Source: Methanobacteriota archaeon (GTDB taxonomy: Archaea > Thermoplasmatota > Thermoplasmata > RBG-16-68-12). Taken from it: a stretch of 11,646 bases of DNA. Positions 1 to 6,420 of the stretch are shown here, piece after piece. Numbering within the stretch: the stretch's first letter is position 1; each line of letters opens with the position of its first letter. The notes beneath the pieces were generated by a model that searched no databases, was not told the DNA's origin, and was given only the letters and a program-made list of their open reading frames with translations. The stretch spans positions 1 through 11,646 of the forward strand of contig VBMR01000088.1 of NCBI GenBank assembly GCA_005878325.1, given 5' to 3'. The position numbers were made by a program, and so were the translations under genes.

Positions 1-2
1 TC

Positions 3-395
3 GGACTGTACGCAGACTCTGGGCCGATCCTCGAGGAGGCTAGGCGGTTCGTCCAAATGATCGAGGAGCGAAGCACCCTCGCCTCGCTCACCACAGCGGA
101 GGGTCAGCGAGAAATGGGACTGGGCCACTGGAACCGCGCGGTCCGTCAATGGGAACGAGGCCTCGAGGCGCTGAAGAAAGTGGGTGACCCGGCGGACTAT
201 GTCCGGTCCGTAATCAACGTGGCGGGATTCTGCCTGGATCACGGAGACGTCGAACAGGCGGCGACGCTTCTTCGAGAGGCCAACGGCATGGCCCAGAAGC
301 TCGCCGGGAATGCTTTGATCGACGTGATCGAGGCCTTGAAGCAACGTGTCGACGCACTCGGAGTGCGGTCATCCACGGCTCGACCGGAGACCTAG
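3..395 (+). CDS. TPR-like helical-repeat protein, 3' end only
   Basis: The reading frame is open to the left edge, so the true start lies outside the window; about 130 codons are visible, ending in TAG at 393-395. The ATG at 57 is an internal methionine, because clear coding sequence (GLYADSGPILEEARRF) precedes it. The product is strongly alpha-helical, with spacing typical of tetratricopeptide repeats. One helix pair covers WNRAVRQWERGLEALKKVGD and the next covers DYVRSVINVAGFCLDHGDVEQAATLLREA, whose LDHGDVEQAATLLREA part has the usual TPR helix A-turn-B pattern. It is probably a protein-interaction scaffold. No enzymatic motif is visible and the N-terminal architecture is unknown, so a fused sensor or kinase part cannot be excluded. 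Confidence 0.7.
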   Translation, partial: GLYADSGPILEEARRFVQMIEERSTLASLTTAEGQREMGLGHWNRAVRQWERGLEALKKVGDPADYVRSVINVAGFCLDHGDVEQAATLLREANGMAQKLAGNALIDVIEALKQRVDALGVRSSTARPET

Positions 396-588
396 TTCGG
401 ATCCTTAGGCGGCCAATCCAGGGGCAAATCCATCGTCCTCACCTCGAGGGTCCTCGACCGCGTTGTTTCGAAATTTAAGAATATCGCCAGTTGTTCTGTT
501 TTCCCGGGATATCGCCTGATTTATCCGTGTGGCGCGATGCTCCGCTGTGGTCGCGTTTCCGGAACCAAGGCGGGGCCATCCGTTTCAC
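396..588. other. Intergenic region with promoter-like sequence upstream of the SIS gene
   Basis: No gene is visible here. It holds a small perfect inverted repeat at 444-457 (TCGAGG, two bases, CCTCGA) with no T tract behind it, an AT-rich BRE/TATA-like stretch at about 468-483 (CGAAATTTAAGAATA), and a second TATA-like TTTATCC at 520-526. Either AT-rich stretch could serve the SIS gene. A GTG at 529 is in frame with that gene, but the 20 residues it would add do not look like the family's N-terminus. Confidence 0.4.
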
Positions 589-1599
589 ATGCACTCGATG
601 ATCCACCGTCAGCCAGACGCTATCCGGGAGGCCCTGGATCGTGTGCGGGTAAACATGCCCGACGGACTCTCGCGGCGAACGCCGCGGCTCGTTCTGACGG
701 GATGCGGGACGTCCTTCCACGCCGCGATGTAGGGGGCCCACATCCTGCAATCCGTCGATGGACACGTGGGAGTCGTCGAGGCGATTCCGGCCTACGATTT
801 GGTGTACGGCCCGATGCCGCGGAAGGCGACGGTCCTGGGAGTGAGCCATAGCGGCACGACAACAACGACGAATCGAGCTCTCGCCCGCGCGAAACGCGCG
901 GGTCTGCACACGATGGGGATATGTGGGCTCCCCGGCTCCCCAATGGAGAGGATCGTGCACGAAATCCTTGTCATCGGATCGGCACGCGATCGCTCTTGGG
1001 CGAACACGATGAGTTACACGGCACAACTGACCTCATTCGCCGCACTGGCGGCCCAGCGAGGGAGAAGTTCCAATCTGCGGGGCCCTGCGGTTCGCGAGCT
1101 TCCCGATCTTGTTCGGAAAGCCCTGAAGACGGAAGGTGCGATGCGACGATCGGCGCACCGCGTCGCGCGATCCAGTCGCGTCACCTTTCTCGCGACGGGA
1201 TGGGACGACATTACCGCCCTGGAGGCGGCCTTGAAAATTCGGGAGACCACCGGCTTGGTAGCGAGCGGCTACCATGCGGAGCAGTTCCTCCATGGCCCGT
1301 TCCTCTCGCTCGATCGAAAGGACTCGATCGTGTTCCTCCTGGCCCGGGAAGACCGGGCACGTGCAGGGGAGATCGTCCGAGCGCTCGCACGAACAGGGGC
1401 CGCGGTCACAACGGTGGGGGAGGCCGCGGGAGCATCGATCCGTCTTCCTCCGGCCCCTGCAACCCTCCGGCCCATCGTGTCGGTCGTCCCGATGCAGTTC
1501 CTCGCCTACTACGCGGCCCTGGCCCGGCACGAGAACCCGGACATCATGCGGTCGGATAATCCCCGATTTCGCGCGGGGATTGAGGCGCTGTTCCACTGA
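589..1599 (+). CDS. SIS-domain sugar-phosphate isomerase (GlmS isomerase-like), interrupted by an in-frame TAG
   Basis: The product resembles the isomerase half of glucosamine-6-phosphate synthase without the glutaminase domain: two SIS domains that bind and isomerise a phosphosugar. ATG 589 (MHSMIHRQPDAIREAL) fits the family's N-terminus; GTG 529 is an in-frame alternative. Visible motifs are TGCGTSFHA at 37-45, SHSGT at 86-90, and ALKIRE (213-219) followed by LHGP (234-237). K216, E219 and H235 match E. coli GlmS K485, E488 and H504. The GlmS C-terminal tail with its essential lysine is not evident, so the substrate may differ. Codon 48 is TAG (730-732), and both sides read as one protein in the same frame. 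Translation stopping there would lose the second SIS domain and most of the first. Reinitiation at GTG 766 would lack the first strand and the CGTS loop. It may be a nonsense mutation, a base-call error or a readthrough codon. The 3' end overlaps the convergent regulator gene. Confidence 0.8.
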
Positions 1600-2032
1600 C
1601 GGCGATGTCAGGAGGGATCCCCACGACCGTCTTTGTCTCCATGCCGTTTCGCAAAATCAGGGAAAGATGCATCCGGCCGCTCCCGTACGTTATCTGAAAA
1701 CGGTTCACCTCGGACTTGTAGAGCCGCGCGGGGCGTCGCCGGCCTTCCGTTACGAAGCCGGCCTCCGAGATGAGGCCCAGCGAGACGAGTCGACGGACGC
1801 GCCGGTAGCATGCGGCGATCGGGACTCGGTATCTCGCCGCGATCGCCTGCGCGGTGAGGCTTTCCTGGTGCAACGCGATCAGGATGCGGAGCGCGTGATC
1901 GTCCAGGAGGGACCCGCCATCTCGATCGTACAGCAGGAGGTCCTCCGCGACGAGGCGGGGTCGAGGGGGTGGACCACCGCCATTCTCCGGTCCGACGAAG
2001 GCCACGAGCGCCCGATGCGCCCTCGTTGGCAT
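1544..2032 (-). CDS. Winged-helix (ArsR-like) transcriptional regulator
   Basis: A 162-residue protein with a DNA-binding winged helix at about residues 42-112. Helices run from DDHALRILIALHQE through LTAQAIAARYRVP to the recognition helix IAACYRRVRRLVSLGLI, followed by a wing (VTEGRRRPARLYKSEV). This is the ArsR/HTH_20 pattern common in euryarchaeal regulators. No cysteine metal site or ligand domain is apparent, although residues 113-143 look like a beta-rich tail. The start is uncertain. ATG at 2032 lies inside a TATA-like TTTTATG, so GTG at 2005 (codon 10) is a good alternative as a leaderless start. The first 27 residues are low complexity. The last 56 bp overlap the SIS gene on the opposite strand, so convergent transcripts would be complementary there. 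It may control itself or the SIS gene. Confidence 0.75.
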   Translation of the reverse strand: MPTRAHRALVAFVGPENGGGPPPRPRLVAEDLLLYDRDGGSLLDDHALRILIALHQESLTAQAIAARYRVPIAACYRRVRRLVSLGLISEAGFVTEGRRRPARLYKSEVNRFQITYGSGRMHLSLILRNGMETKTVVGIPPDIAVSGTAPQSPREIGDYPTA

Positions 2033-2046
2033 AAAAGCCCTAGGGC
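2029..2046 (-). promoter_or_regulatory. Possible promoter and operator of the winged-helix regulator
   Basis: Read on the minus strand, the perfect 10-bp palindrome GCCCTAGGGC (2046-2037) sits directly before TTTTATG (2036-2030), which resembles an archaeal TATA box. A start about 25 bases further on would coincide with the GTG at 2005. A palindrome next to the TATA box is a plausible autoregulatory site, but 10 bp can occur by chance. Confidence 0.3.
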
Positions 2047-2174
2047 CCGGTTATCATGATTGAGGGATGGAACATCGAGACGGACCTCGTCCGCCGACGA
2101 ATCCGAGGCGCGTCACATACGTTGAGGGGTGAAAATGCTCGACGATTGTCCGGTGGCGTGCCGCGACGTCGAAT

Positions 2175-2217
2175 GAATAAGGAAAGGGGCCGAGGGCCTC
2201 CCCCGAGTTGCCTCGGC
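2175..2217 (-). terminator. Candidate terminator of the 62-residue protein gene
   Basis: On the minus strand a 7-bp stem (GCCGAGG at 2217-2211 with CCTCGGC at 2195-2189) encloses a 15-base loop. It is followed by CCCC and a T-rich run (TTTCCTTATTC, about 2185-2175). It lies about 25 bases past the stop codon of the gene at 2243-2431, in the right orientation. The T run is interrupted, so the call is tentative. Confidence 0.35.
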
Positions 2218-2242
2218 GTGGGGTCGCGAAAACGGAGACTAC

Positions 2243-2431
2243 TCAGCCCTTTCGCAAGAACGGAAGGCCGGTGCGCTTGTTCACGCCGACCTTACGGTTC
2301 TTCGGCATTTCGTCCATCGGCTTGCCGCTCTTCGGCTTCCGCTTGCTGAAGAAGTAGATCGTCACTTTCGGTCCCTTCTTCAGTTTCACGTCTCGCGAGT
2401 ACAGCGTCCATCCCTGGTACGTGTACGGCAT
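2243..2431 (-). CDS. Conserved small basic protein (62 aa), function unknown
   Basis: The protein begins MPYTYQGWTLYSRDVKLKKG and continues through VTIYFFSKRKPKSGKP to VGVNKRTGLPFLRKG. I recognise the pattern 'IYFFSKR.PKSG.P...P....VGVN.RTGLP.L' from short uncharacterised proteins seen across archaea and bacteria; this is recall, not a search. It is rich in lysine and arginine with alternating hydrophobics, which suggests a small beta-rich fold. No catalytic residues are evident. An in-frame ATG lies 24 bases upstream at 2455, but the ATG at 2431 is preferred. It has a GAGGTC Shine-Dalgarno-like sequence about 5 bases upstream, and the family starts near 'Y.Y.GW.LY'. It stands alone on the minus strand, divergent from the FAD oxidase and downstream of a long non-coding stretch. 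Confidence 0.75.
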   Translation of the reverse strand: MPYTYQGWTLYSRDVKLKKGPKVTIYFFSKRKPKSGKPMDEMPKNRKVGVNKRTGLPFLRKG

Positions 2432-2928
2432 GTTTGACCTCGGGCCTCCATGCACAAGGGTCTCAAAAGCGTTTCCCTTTCCATATCATTGTCTGACAGT
2501 ACGTTGAGAGTAGCTGTATTATGACCTGAAAGTAGCGCATCTTGGGCCTATGGAGGGCTCGCGACCCGCAACGGACACGAGCCTGGTGGGTTCTCGACAT
2601 CACGGTTTCGTCCCGCCCTGCGGGGTCTCCCCAGAGATTCCATTCGTGAGGACGGTCCATGGAGAGGGATGCGATAATCACGGATGAGAACGAGCCGCAA
2701 GCCGTTTCCATTCCCTCGCGCACCCATCCTCCGGGACGATGGGCGTTAAGACCCACACCCTATCGGGATCGAGCCGAAACGCGAAAGCACTCCTCGGGGA
2801 CCGGATGCGCCGTTCGGCTCCACGGCAACCGGCACGCCAGCCTGTTTCTCGAGACCGACACGCCATTCACCATCGAGAGCGCTTGTGTCGTCGTTCGCTT
2901 TGAATACGGCCGCCGTATTGCGGGCCAC
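2432..2928. other. Long gene-free region between divergent genes
   Basis: About 500 bp with no convincing gene. An ATG at 2659 is in frame with the FAD oxidase, but the 90 residues it would add are arginine/proline-rich with no family resemblance, so I treat it as leader. Two weak hairpins are visible: GGCTCG/CGAGCC (2556-2561 with 2578-2583) and CCCGC/GCGGG (2612-2624). The 2461-2535 part is the most AT-rich stretch nearby and probably holds the promoter of the minus-strand small-protein gene (GCTTTTGAG at about 2471-2463 on that strand). No tRNA T-arm or C/D-box pattern was found. Confidence 0.4.
2899..2919 (+). promoter_or_regulatory. Candidate promoter with perfect inverted repeat before the FAD oxidase
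   Basis: A TATA-like TTTGAATA (2899-2906) lies about 26 bases before GTG 2929. It overlaps a perfect 8-1-8 inverted repeat, AATACGGC-C-GCCGTATT (2903-2919). A dimeric regulator bound here could block the promoter. If translation began at 2659 instead, this would be coding sequence and the repeat coincidental. Confidence 0.4.
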
Positions 2929-4338
2929 GTGAGCGGAAATCTCTCGGACCTGGAAGGGCGACTGGGACCGGGTCAGATCTTGTTCGGCGATGCGATTCCA
3001 CCCCGATATCGATCCGACGCGTTCCGCGCCCATCGCGGTTCTCGGTTGGCCGAAGCCGTCGCCCCTCCCGCGGCGGTGGTCTTCCCGCAGACCGCGGAGG
3101 ACGTGGTGACCGTCGTCCGTTTCGCCGCAGCCGCAGGCTTCGCGGTGGTCCCGTGGGGCGGCGGGACCGGTCTCATGGGAGGCGCTCGCCCCTCCGGAGA
3201 TTCCATCTTGATCGATTTCCGCCGGATGCGGCGGATTCGGGCGATCGATCGACGGTCGTGCACCGCAACCGCGGAGGCGGGAATCGTCCTGGAGGACCTG
3301 GATCGACGCCTCCGCCGACGGGGTCTCACCCTGGGGCATGATCCGTGGTCCCGCCCCCGCGCAACTGTGGGCGGGGCGATCGGAACGAACGGTCTCGGAT
3401 ACGCCGCGTACCTGCGAGGGACGATGGGCGACCAGGTCCTCGGACTCGAGGCGGTCCTCACCGACGGCACACTCCTCCGGACGCGGGCTGTCCGCCGGTC
3501 CACGACCGGGCTCGACCTGAAGCGGCTGTTCGTCGGGACGGAAGGGACGCTCGGCCTCGTGACTGCGGCGACGCTCCAGGTCTACCCGATCCCGGAGAAG
3601 GAGGAGATCCATGCCTTTCGACTCCCCGATTTTGCGACGGGACTCGACGCCTTGTCCCGCATCTACGATGACGGTCTGGTGCCCAGCGTGATGGAATTCG
3701 AAGAGACCTTCGAGGCGTCGGGCCTCCCGTGGCGGTCTGAGCCCGGCCCGCCCGAACTCTTTCTGGGATTCGTGGGACGCCGAGACGTCGTGGCGGCTTC
3801 CTGGCGAGTCGCCCGGAGACGATTGCGGGCCGCGCGGGCCACCCCGCGTCCCGACCGAGAGGCCCGGGAATACTGGCGCGGGCGGCACGACATCATTTTC
3901 ATGCACGATGAGGCCTCCCCCGGTGTGACACGGGCAGACCTCGCCCTCAAGGACACGATTTTCGATTATGTCCACGTGGCCCTCCCGCGTTCGAAGATCC
4001 TCGCGTTTCGCCGCGCGGCCCTGTCAATCCTCCGTCGGCACAAGGTGACGCCGATCGGCTTCGGCCTCTGGACCCAACCGGAACTCGTCTCCGTCGAAGT
4101 CGTCCGACCGGTTGCCGGCCACCGTGCTCGCGCGCAAGCGGCGGTCGCTGCCGCGATTGACGAGGCGATCCGGCGGGCGCACGCCCTCGGAGGTTCCATG
4201 GAATACGTCCACGGCGTGGGCGTGAAGCTCGCGCACCTGCTCGGCGACGAGCTCGGCGCCGGTCGGGAGGTGGATCGACGGATCAAGGAGGCGCTCGATC
4301 CTCGCCGCATCCTGAACCCAGGAAAGCTCGGTCTATAA
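2929..4338 (+). CDS. FAD-linked oxidase/dehydrogenase (GlcD/AGPS-type)
   Basis: From GTG 2929 the protein has 469 residues, the usual length for this family. The N-terminal PCMH-type FAD-binding domain (about 46-222) shows VVPWGGGTGLMGG at 73-85, GGAIGTNGLGYA at 148-159, and the signature LDLKRLFVGTEGTLGLVT at 195-212. The C-terminal FAD-oxidase_C-type domain ends in VHGVG (427-431) and LDPRRILNPGKLG (456-468). Family members oxidise 2-hydroxy acids such as glycolate or D-lactate, or act as alkyl-DHAP synthase. Two points argue against a standard GlcD or D-lactate dehydrogenase. The metal-ligand motif GHxGDGNLH is absent, with PIGFGLWTQPEL in its place, and the EHG motif reads VHG. The substrate is therefore open. 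The in-frame ATG at 2659 is less likely because the extra sequence looks non-coding. Confidence 0.85.
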   Translation: MSGNLSDLEGRLGPGQILFGDAIPPRYRSDAFRAHRGSRLAEAVAPPAAVVFPQTAEDVVTVVRFAAAAGFAVVPWGGGTGLMGGARPSGDSILIDFRRMRRIRAIDRRSCTATAEAGIVLEDLDRRLRRRGLTLGHDPWSRPRATVGGAIGTNGLGYAAYLRGTMGDQVLGLEAVLTDGTLLRTRAVRRSTTGLDLKRLFVGTEGTLGLVTAATLQVYPIPEKEEIHAFRLPDFATGLDALSRIYDDGLVPSVMEFEETFEASGLPWRSEPGPPELFLGFVGRRDVVAASWRVARRRLRAARATPRPDREAREYWRGRHDIIFMHDEASPGVTRADLALKDTIFDYVHVALPRSKILAFRRAALSILRRHKVTPIGFGLWTQPELVSVEVVRPVAGHRARAQAAVAAAIDEAIRRAHALGGSMEYVHGVGVKLAHLLGDELGAGREVDRRIKEALDPRRILNPGKLGL

Positions 4339-4344
4339 AGACCG
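4329..4344 (+). repeat. Short inverted repeat around the FAD oxidase stop codon
   Basis: CGGTC and GACCG flank TATAAA, with the TAA stop inside the loop. The core looks like a TATA box, but the next gene starts about 95 bases away. It could be a weak 3'-end hairpin or a regulator site. Five-base arms are short. Confidence 0.25.
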
Positions 4345-4370
4345 TCGCGCTCAGATTCAAGCTCCCTCCG

Positions 4371-4417
4371 GCTCTCTTTTCGAAACGTCTCATTTTCCTC
4401 GGGCTTCTCCTCCTTTT
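4371..4417 (+). terminator. Possible T-tract terminator region after the FAD oxidase
   Basis: Three TTTT runs in pyrimidine-rich context (4377-4380, 4393-4396, 4414-4417) follow the FAD oxidase stop. Archaeal intrinsic termination depends mainly on T-rich stretches of the non-template strand, so this is a reasonable 3'-end zone. There is no strong stem. The same stretch may hold the promoter of the next gene pair. Confidence 0.3.
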
Positions 4418-4430
4418 CGTCGGAGCGGTT

Positions 4431-4685
4431 GTGACCGATTCGAGTAGGATGACGCAGGTTCCAGGAGAGTCGCAGGCCGATTTGGCCGCACGCGCGGATC
4501 GGGGGGCTGTCGTAGGACCCGCGTTTGCGCATGCCGGGATGTTCCTCTTCGTCGTCGGGTTGCTCGGCGCAGCGGTGTACTTCGAGGACCTGGACGTGTT
4601 CGCTCGGCTGTTCTTGATGATCCTCGCGTTCGTGTCGGTGCTGCTGATCCTCGCCGGCTCGACGACAATCTTCGGCCATCCGTAG
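4431..4685 (+). CDS. Small two-helix membrane protein, function unknown
   Basis: An 84-residue protein with a hydrophilic N-terminus (about 1-30) and two predicted membrane segments, AGMFLFVVGLLGAAVYF (35-51) and LFLMILAFVSVLLILAG (60-76), joined by a short acidic loop (EDLDV). GTG 4431 is chosen because GGAG lies 5 bases upstream; an ATG at 4449 is an in-frame alternative that would shorten the cytoplasmic tail by six residues. No known family is recognised. It ends in TAG 15 bases before the next small membrane gene, which suggests that the two are made together and may interact. Confidence 0.6.
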   Translation: MTDSSRMTQVPGESQADLAARADRGAVVGPAFAHAGMFLFVVGLLGAAVYFEDLDVFARLFLMILAFVSVLLILAGSTTIFGHP

Positions 4686-4700
4686 CTCGGAGGGAGATCG

Positions 4701-5012
4701 ATGACAGGATTCGGCGAGAAACTTTGGGACATGGGCCAGTCGCCCGGGCAGCACCTTTCCGTCCTAGTCGTCGGGCTCGTCTCACTTCTCACCGGACGGC
4801 TGGCCACGGCGATGCTGCCCGCGGTAGGCAGCGGTGGCGCCCTTGCCGCGATGACGATGGTCGCGCTCGTGCTCAGCGGGATCGGCGTATTCTTCGTCGC
4901 GCTCGCGCTGTTCCTCGGCGCTTACACGGCGTCCGGGGACTCCTGGACGACGACGGTCTGGAGGATCGCGCAGCTTCTTGCGGCCGTCCTGGTCCTCGTC
5001 TTCCTGATCTGA
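4701..5012 (+). CDS. Small membrane protein with two or three helices, function unknown
   Basis: A 103-residue hydrophobic protein. The strongest membrane segments are about residues 48-74 (within ALAAMTMVALVLSGIGVFFV...) and 86-103 (VWRIAQLLAAVLVLVFLI). A weaker one lies at about 19-40. The last helix runs to the C-terminus. ATG 4701 has a good Shine-Dalgarno (GGAGGGAG at about 4689-4696). It forms a likely two-gene unit with the preceding membrane-protein gene (15-bp gap). No signature residues of a transporter or enzyme are visible. Confidence 0.65.
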   Translation: MTGFGEKLWDMGQSPGQHLSVLVVGLVSLLTGRLATAMLPAVGSGGALAAMTMVALVLSGIGVFFVALALFLGAYTASGDSWTTTVWRIAQLLAAVLVLVFLI

Positions 5013-5190
5013 AGGCGGACGGGGAACTCGGGCGGCGCGGAGAGGCGACTTCCTTTCCTTTTCCCAGGTTCGTTGGTTCGGGACCCCTCGCGCGGAAGGA
5101 CCGCTCACCTTCCTCGAATCGGACGACGAGCACGATTGTGGGAGGTCCGGCTCGAAGGGCTTATCCCGATGACCGCCCTGCCCGCGGCGG
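5013..5190. other. Intergenic region: T-rich 3' end and promoter of the Nif3-elp3 operon
   Basis: A pyrimidine run with T3 and T4 tracts (5049-5065, CTTCCTTTCCTTTTCCC) follows the membrane-gene pair and could end its transcript. A TATA-like CTTATCCCG at 5160-5168 is centred about 27 bases before ATG 5191, which fits a leaderless or near-leaderless mRNA for the Nif3-like gene. No gene is visible in between. Confidence 0.4.
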
Positions 5191-6000
5191 ATGGACACGA
5201 GCGAAATCCTCGACCTCTCCCTCGCCCTCGCAAAGCAGTCCGAGGTTCCGGCCGACACCACGATCAACGTACCCGCGAAGGACGTGCACCAGGCCCTCTT
5301 CGGGATCGATGTCGATCCCGCGGACCTCCTGCTCGCGAAACAAAAGGGATACGACCTGGTGATCGCGCACCATCCCACCGGGGGAAGCGCCGTCCTCGAG
5401 TTCCCGAAGGTCCTCTCGAAGCACGCGGATATTCTGGTCCGGCATGGGGTGCCGAAGGCCGCCGCCCTCGAGGCGGTCCGAGAACTCCAGGACGAACGCG
5501 AACCGCGCGCTCACGCGGAGAACTACGACCACTTGCCCTCGGTCGCGCGGCTGATCGGAATCGGCCTGATGTGCATCCACAATCCCTGTGATGAAATCGG
5601 CCGACGGATCATGGACGAGACGTTGAAGGCACGGCTGCCGCCGAAGCCCCGCGTCCAGGATGCGATTGACGTACTCCAATCCATGCCCGAGTTTCGAGCC
5701 GCGAAGACGCGCATCGTCCAGCGGATGGGGAAACCCGAGAATCCACTCGGCAGCTGGGCCGTCCACCACGGAGCGGGGACGAACGGCGGAGTTCCCGTGG
5801 CCCGCGCCGCCTTCGACCACGGGATCGACACGGTTTTCTACATCCACATTGATGCGGGGGCCCTCCGGCGGTTGGGGGAAGTCTATGGCCGCGAGGGTGC
5901 GAAGAACCTCGTGGTCACGGGCCATCTCGCTTCCGACAGCATCGGGATCAACGTGCTCGTGCGGGAATTGCGCGGCCGGGGGATGCGCGTCCACCGTTGA
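5191..6000 (+). CDS. Nif3-like (DUF34/YbgI superfamily) metal-binding protein
   Basis: A 269-residue protein with the layout of the Nif3/DUF34 superfamily. YDLVIAHHPTGG at 54-65 carries the paired histidines (H60, H61) that bind the metals in relatives. GLMCIHNPCDEI at 125-136 matches the second ligand region (H130, D134). The C-terminal part has FYIHIDAG (216-223) and NLVVTGHLASDSIG (239-252) with H245. Relatives bind a dinuclear metal centre; some have been called GTP cyclohydrolase I type 2, but the physiological reaction of the superfamily is unsettled. The C-terminal motif is not the textbook form, so this may be a divergent subfamily. ATG 5191 lies about 27 bases after a TATA-like element and has only a weak SD. 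It is the first of five tightly linked genes ending in elp3. Confidence 0.7.
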   Translation: MDTSEILDLSLALAKQSEVPADTTINVPAKDVHQALFGIDVDPADLLLAKQKGYDLVIAHHPTGGSAVLEFPKVLSKHADILVRHGVPKAAALEAVRELQDEREPRAHAENYDHLPSVARLIGIGLMCIHNPCDEIGRRIMDETLKARLPPKPRVQDAIDVLQSMPEFRAAKTRIVQRMGKPENPLGSWAVHHGAGTNGGVPVARAAFDHGIDTVFYIHIDAGALRRLGEVYGREGAKNLVVTGHLASDSIGINVLVRELRGRGMRVHR

Positions 6001-6416
6001 CGCCCTTGAAGGACATCGATGACGTCGCCCTCTTGTTCCTGGCGCAGATCGGATACATCCCGAAGGGGTACGACCCGAAGACGGACGCCTCCAGCGTCCG
6101 GGACTCCGTCCCGTACCGGCTGTTCGTCGAATGCCTCCTGGGTCGGATGGACAAGGGATGGACGGTGGAGCAGCTCGCGGCGAAACTCAAGACGACGAAG
6201 GCGACGATCTACCGGCATATCAACAAGCTCAAAGAGATGGACCTCCTGGACGAGGTGAACGTGAACGAGCGGGGCACGGTCCGGAAGGGATACCGCATCC
6301 GGTACGGAAATCTCTCGAAGGCGTGGAACTTCGTCGAATCGAACGTGGAGATCGCGATGGAGAACTATCGAAAGACCGTGGACCATCTCGCGAAGCTCGC
6401 GGAGCAACGGAGGTGA
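5997..6416 (+). CDS. Winged-helix DNA-binding protein
   Basis: A 139-residue protein with a clear helix-turn-helix at 56-84 (WTVEQLAAKLKTTKATIYRH, then INKLKEMDLL) and a wing at about 85-103 (VNERGTVRKGYRIRYG). A charged C-terminal helix (109-139) could be a dimerising coiled coil. The start is TTG 5997, which overlaps the TGA of the Nif3-like gene in TTGA; the only other early option is TTG 6006, because the next in-frame methionine is residue 51, inside the protein. It probably regulates transcription and may control its own operon. Its place between a metal-binding protein and an Sm-like protein gives no direct clue to the effector. Confidence 0.7.
   Translation: MTPLKDIDDVALLFLAQIGYIPKGYDPKTDASSVRDSVPYRLFVECLLGRMDKGWTVEQLAAKLKTTKATIYRHINKLKEMDLLDEVNVNERGTVRKGYRIRYGNLSKAWNFVESNVEIAMENYRKTVDHLAKLAEQRR
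6409..6416 (+). promoter_or_regulatory. Perfect archaeal Shine-Dalgarno overlapping the upstream stop codon
   Basis: GGAGGTGA is fully complementary to the conserved archaeal 16S 3' tail and includes the TGA of the winged-helix gene. It lies 4 bases before GTG 6421 and decides that start. It implies SD-driven internal initiation within the operon. Confidence 0.7.
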
Positions 6417-6420
6417 GGCG

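Noticed and set aside
475..1026. 183-codon minus-strand frame opposite the SIS gene
   Set aside because: The plus strand carries clear SIS motifs; the antisense translation has no domain.
2056..2349. 97-codon plus-strand frame opposite the 62-residue protein gene
   Set aside because: Half of it is antisense to a conserved small protein and the rest is serine/arginine-rich with no pattern.
2540..2640. Possible tRNA or structured RNA between the small protein and the FAD oxidase
   Set aside because: Only two short hairpins are present. There is no T-arm consensus, no cloverleaf and no C/D-box pair.
2659..2928. N-terminal extension of the FAD oxidase from ATG 2659
   Set aside because: The 90 extra residues are arginine/proline-rich and unlike the family, and the protein has normal length from GTG 2929.
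2746..3975. 409-codon open frame on the minus strand opposite the FAD oxidase
   Set aside because: It is antisense to a recognisable oxidase and has no coherent domain.
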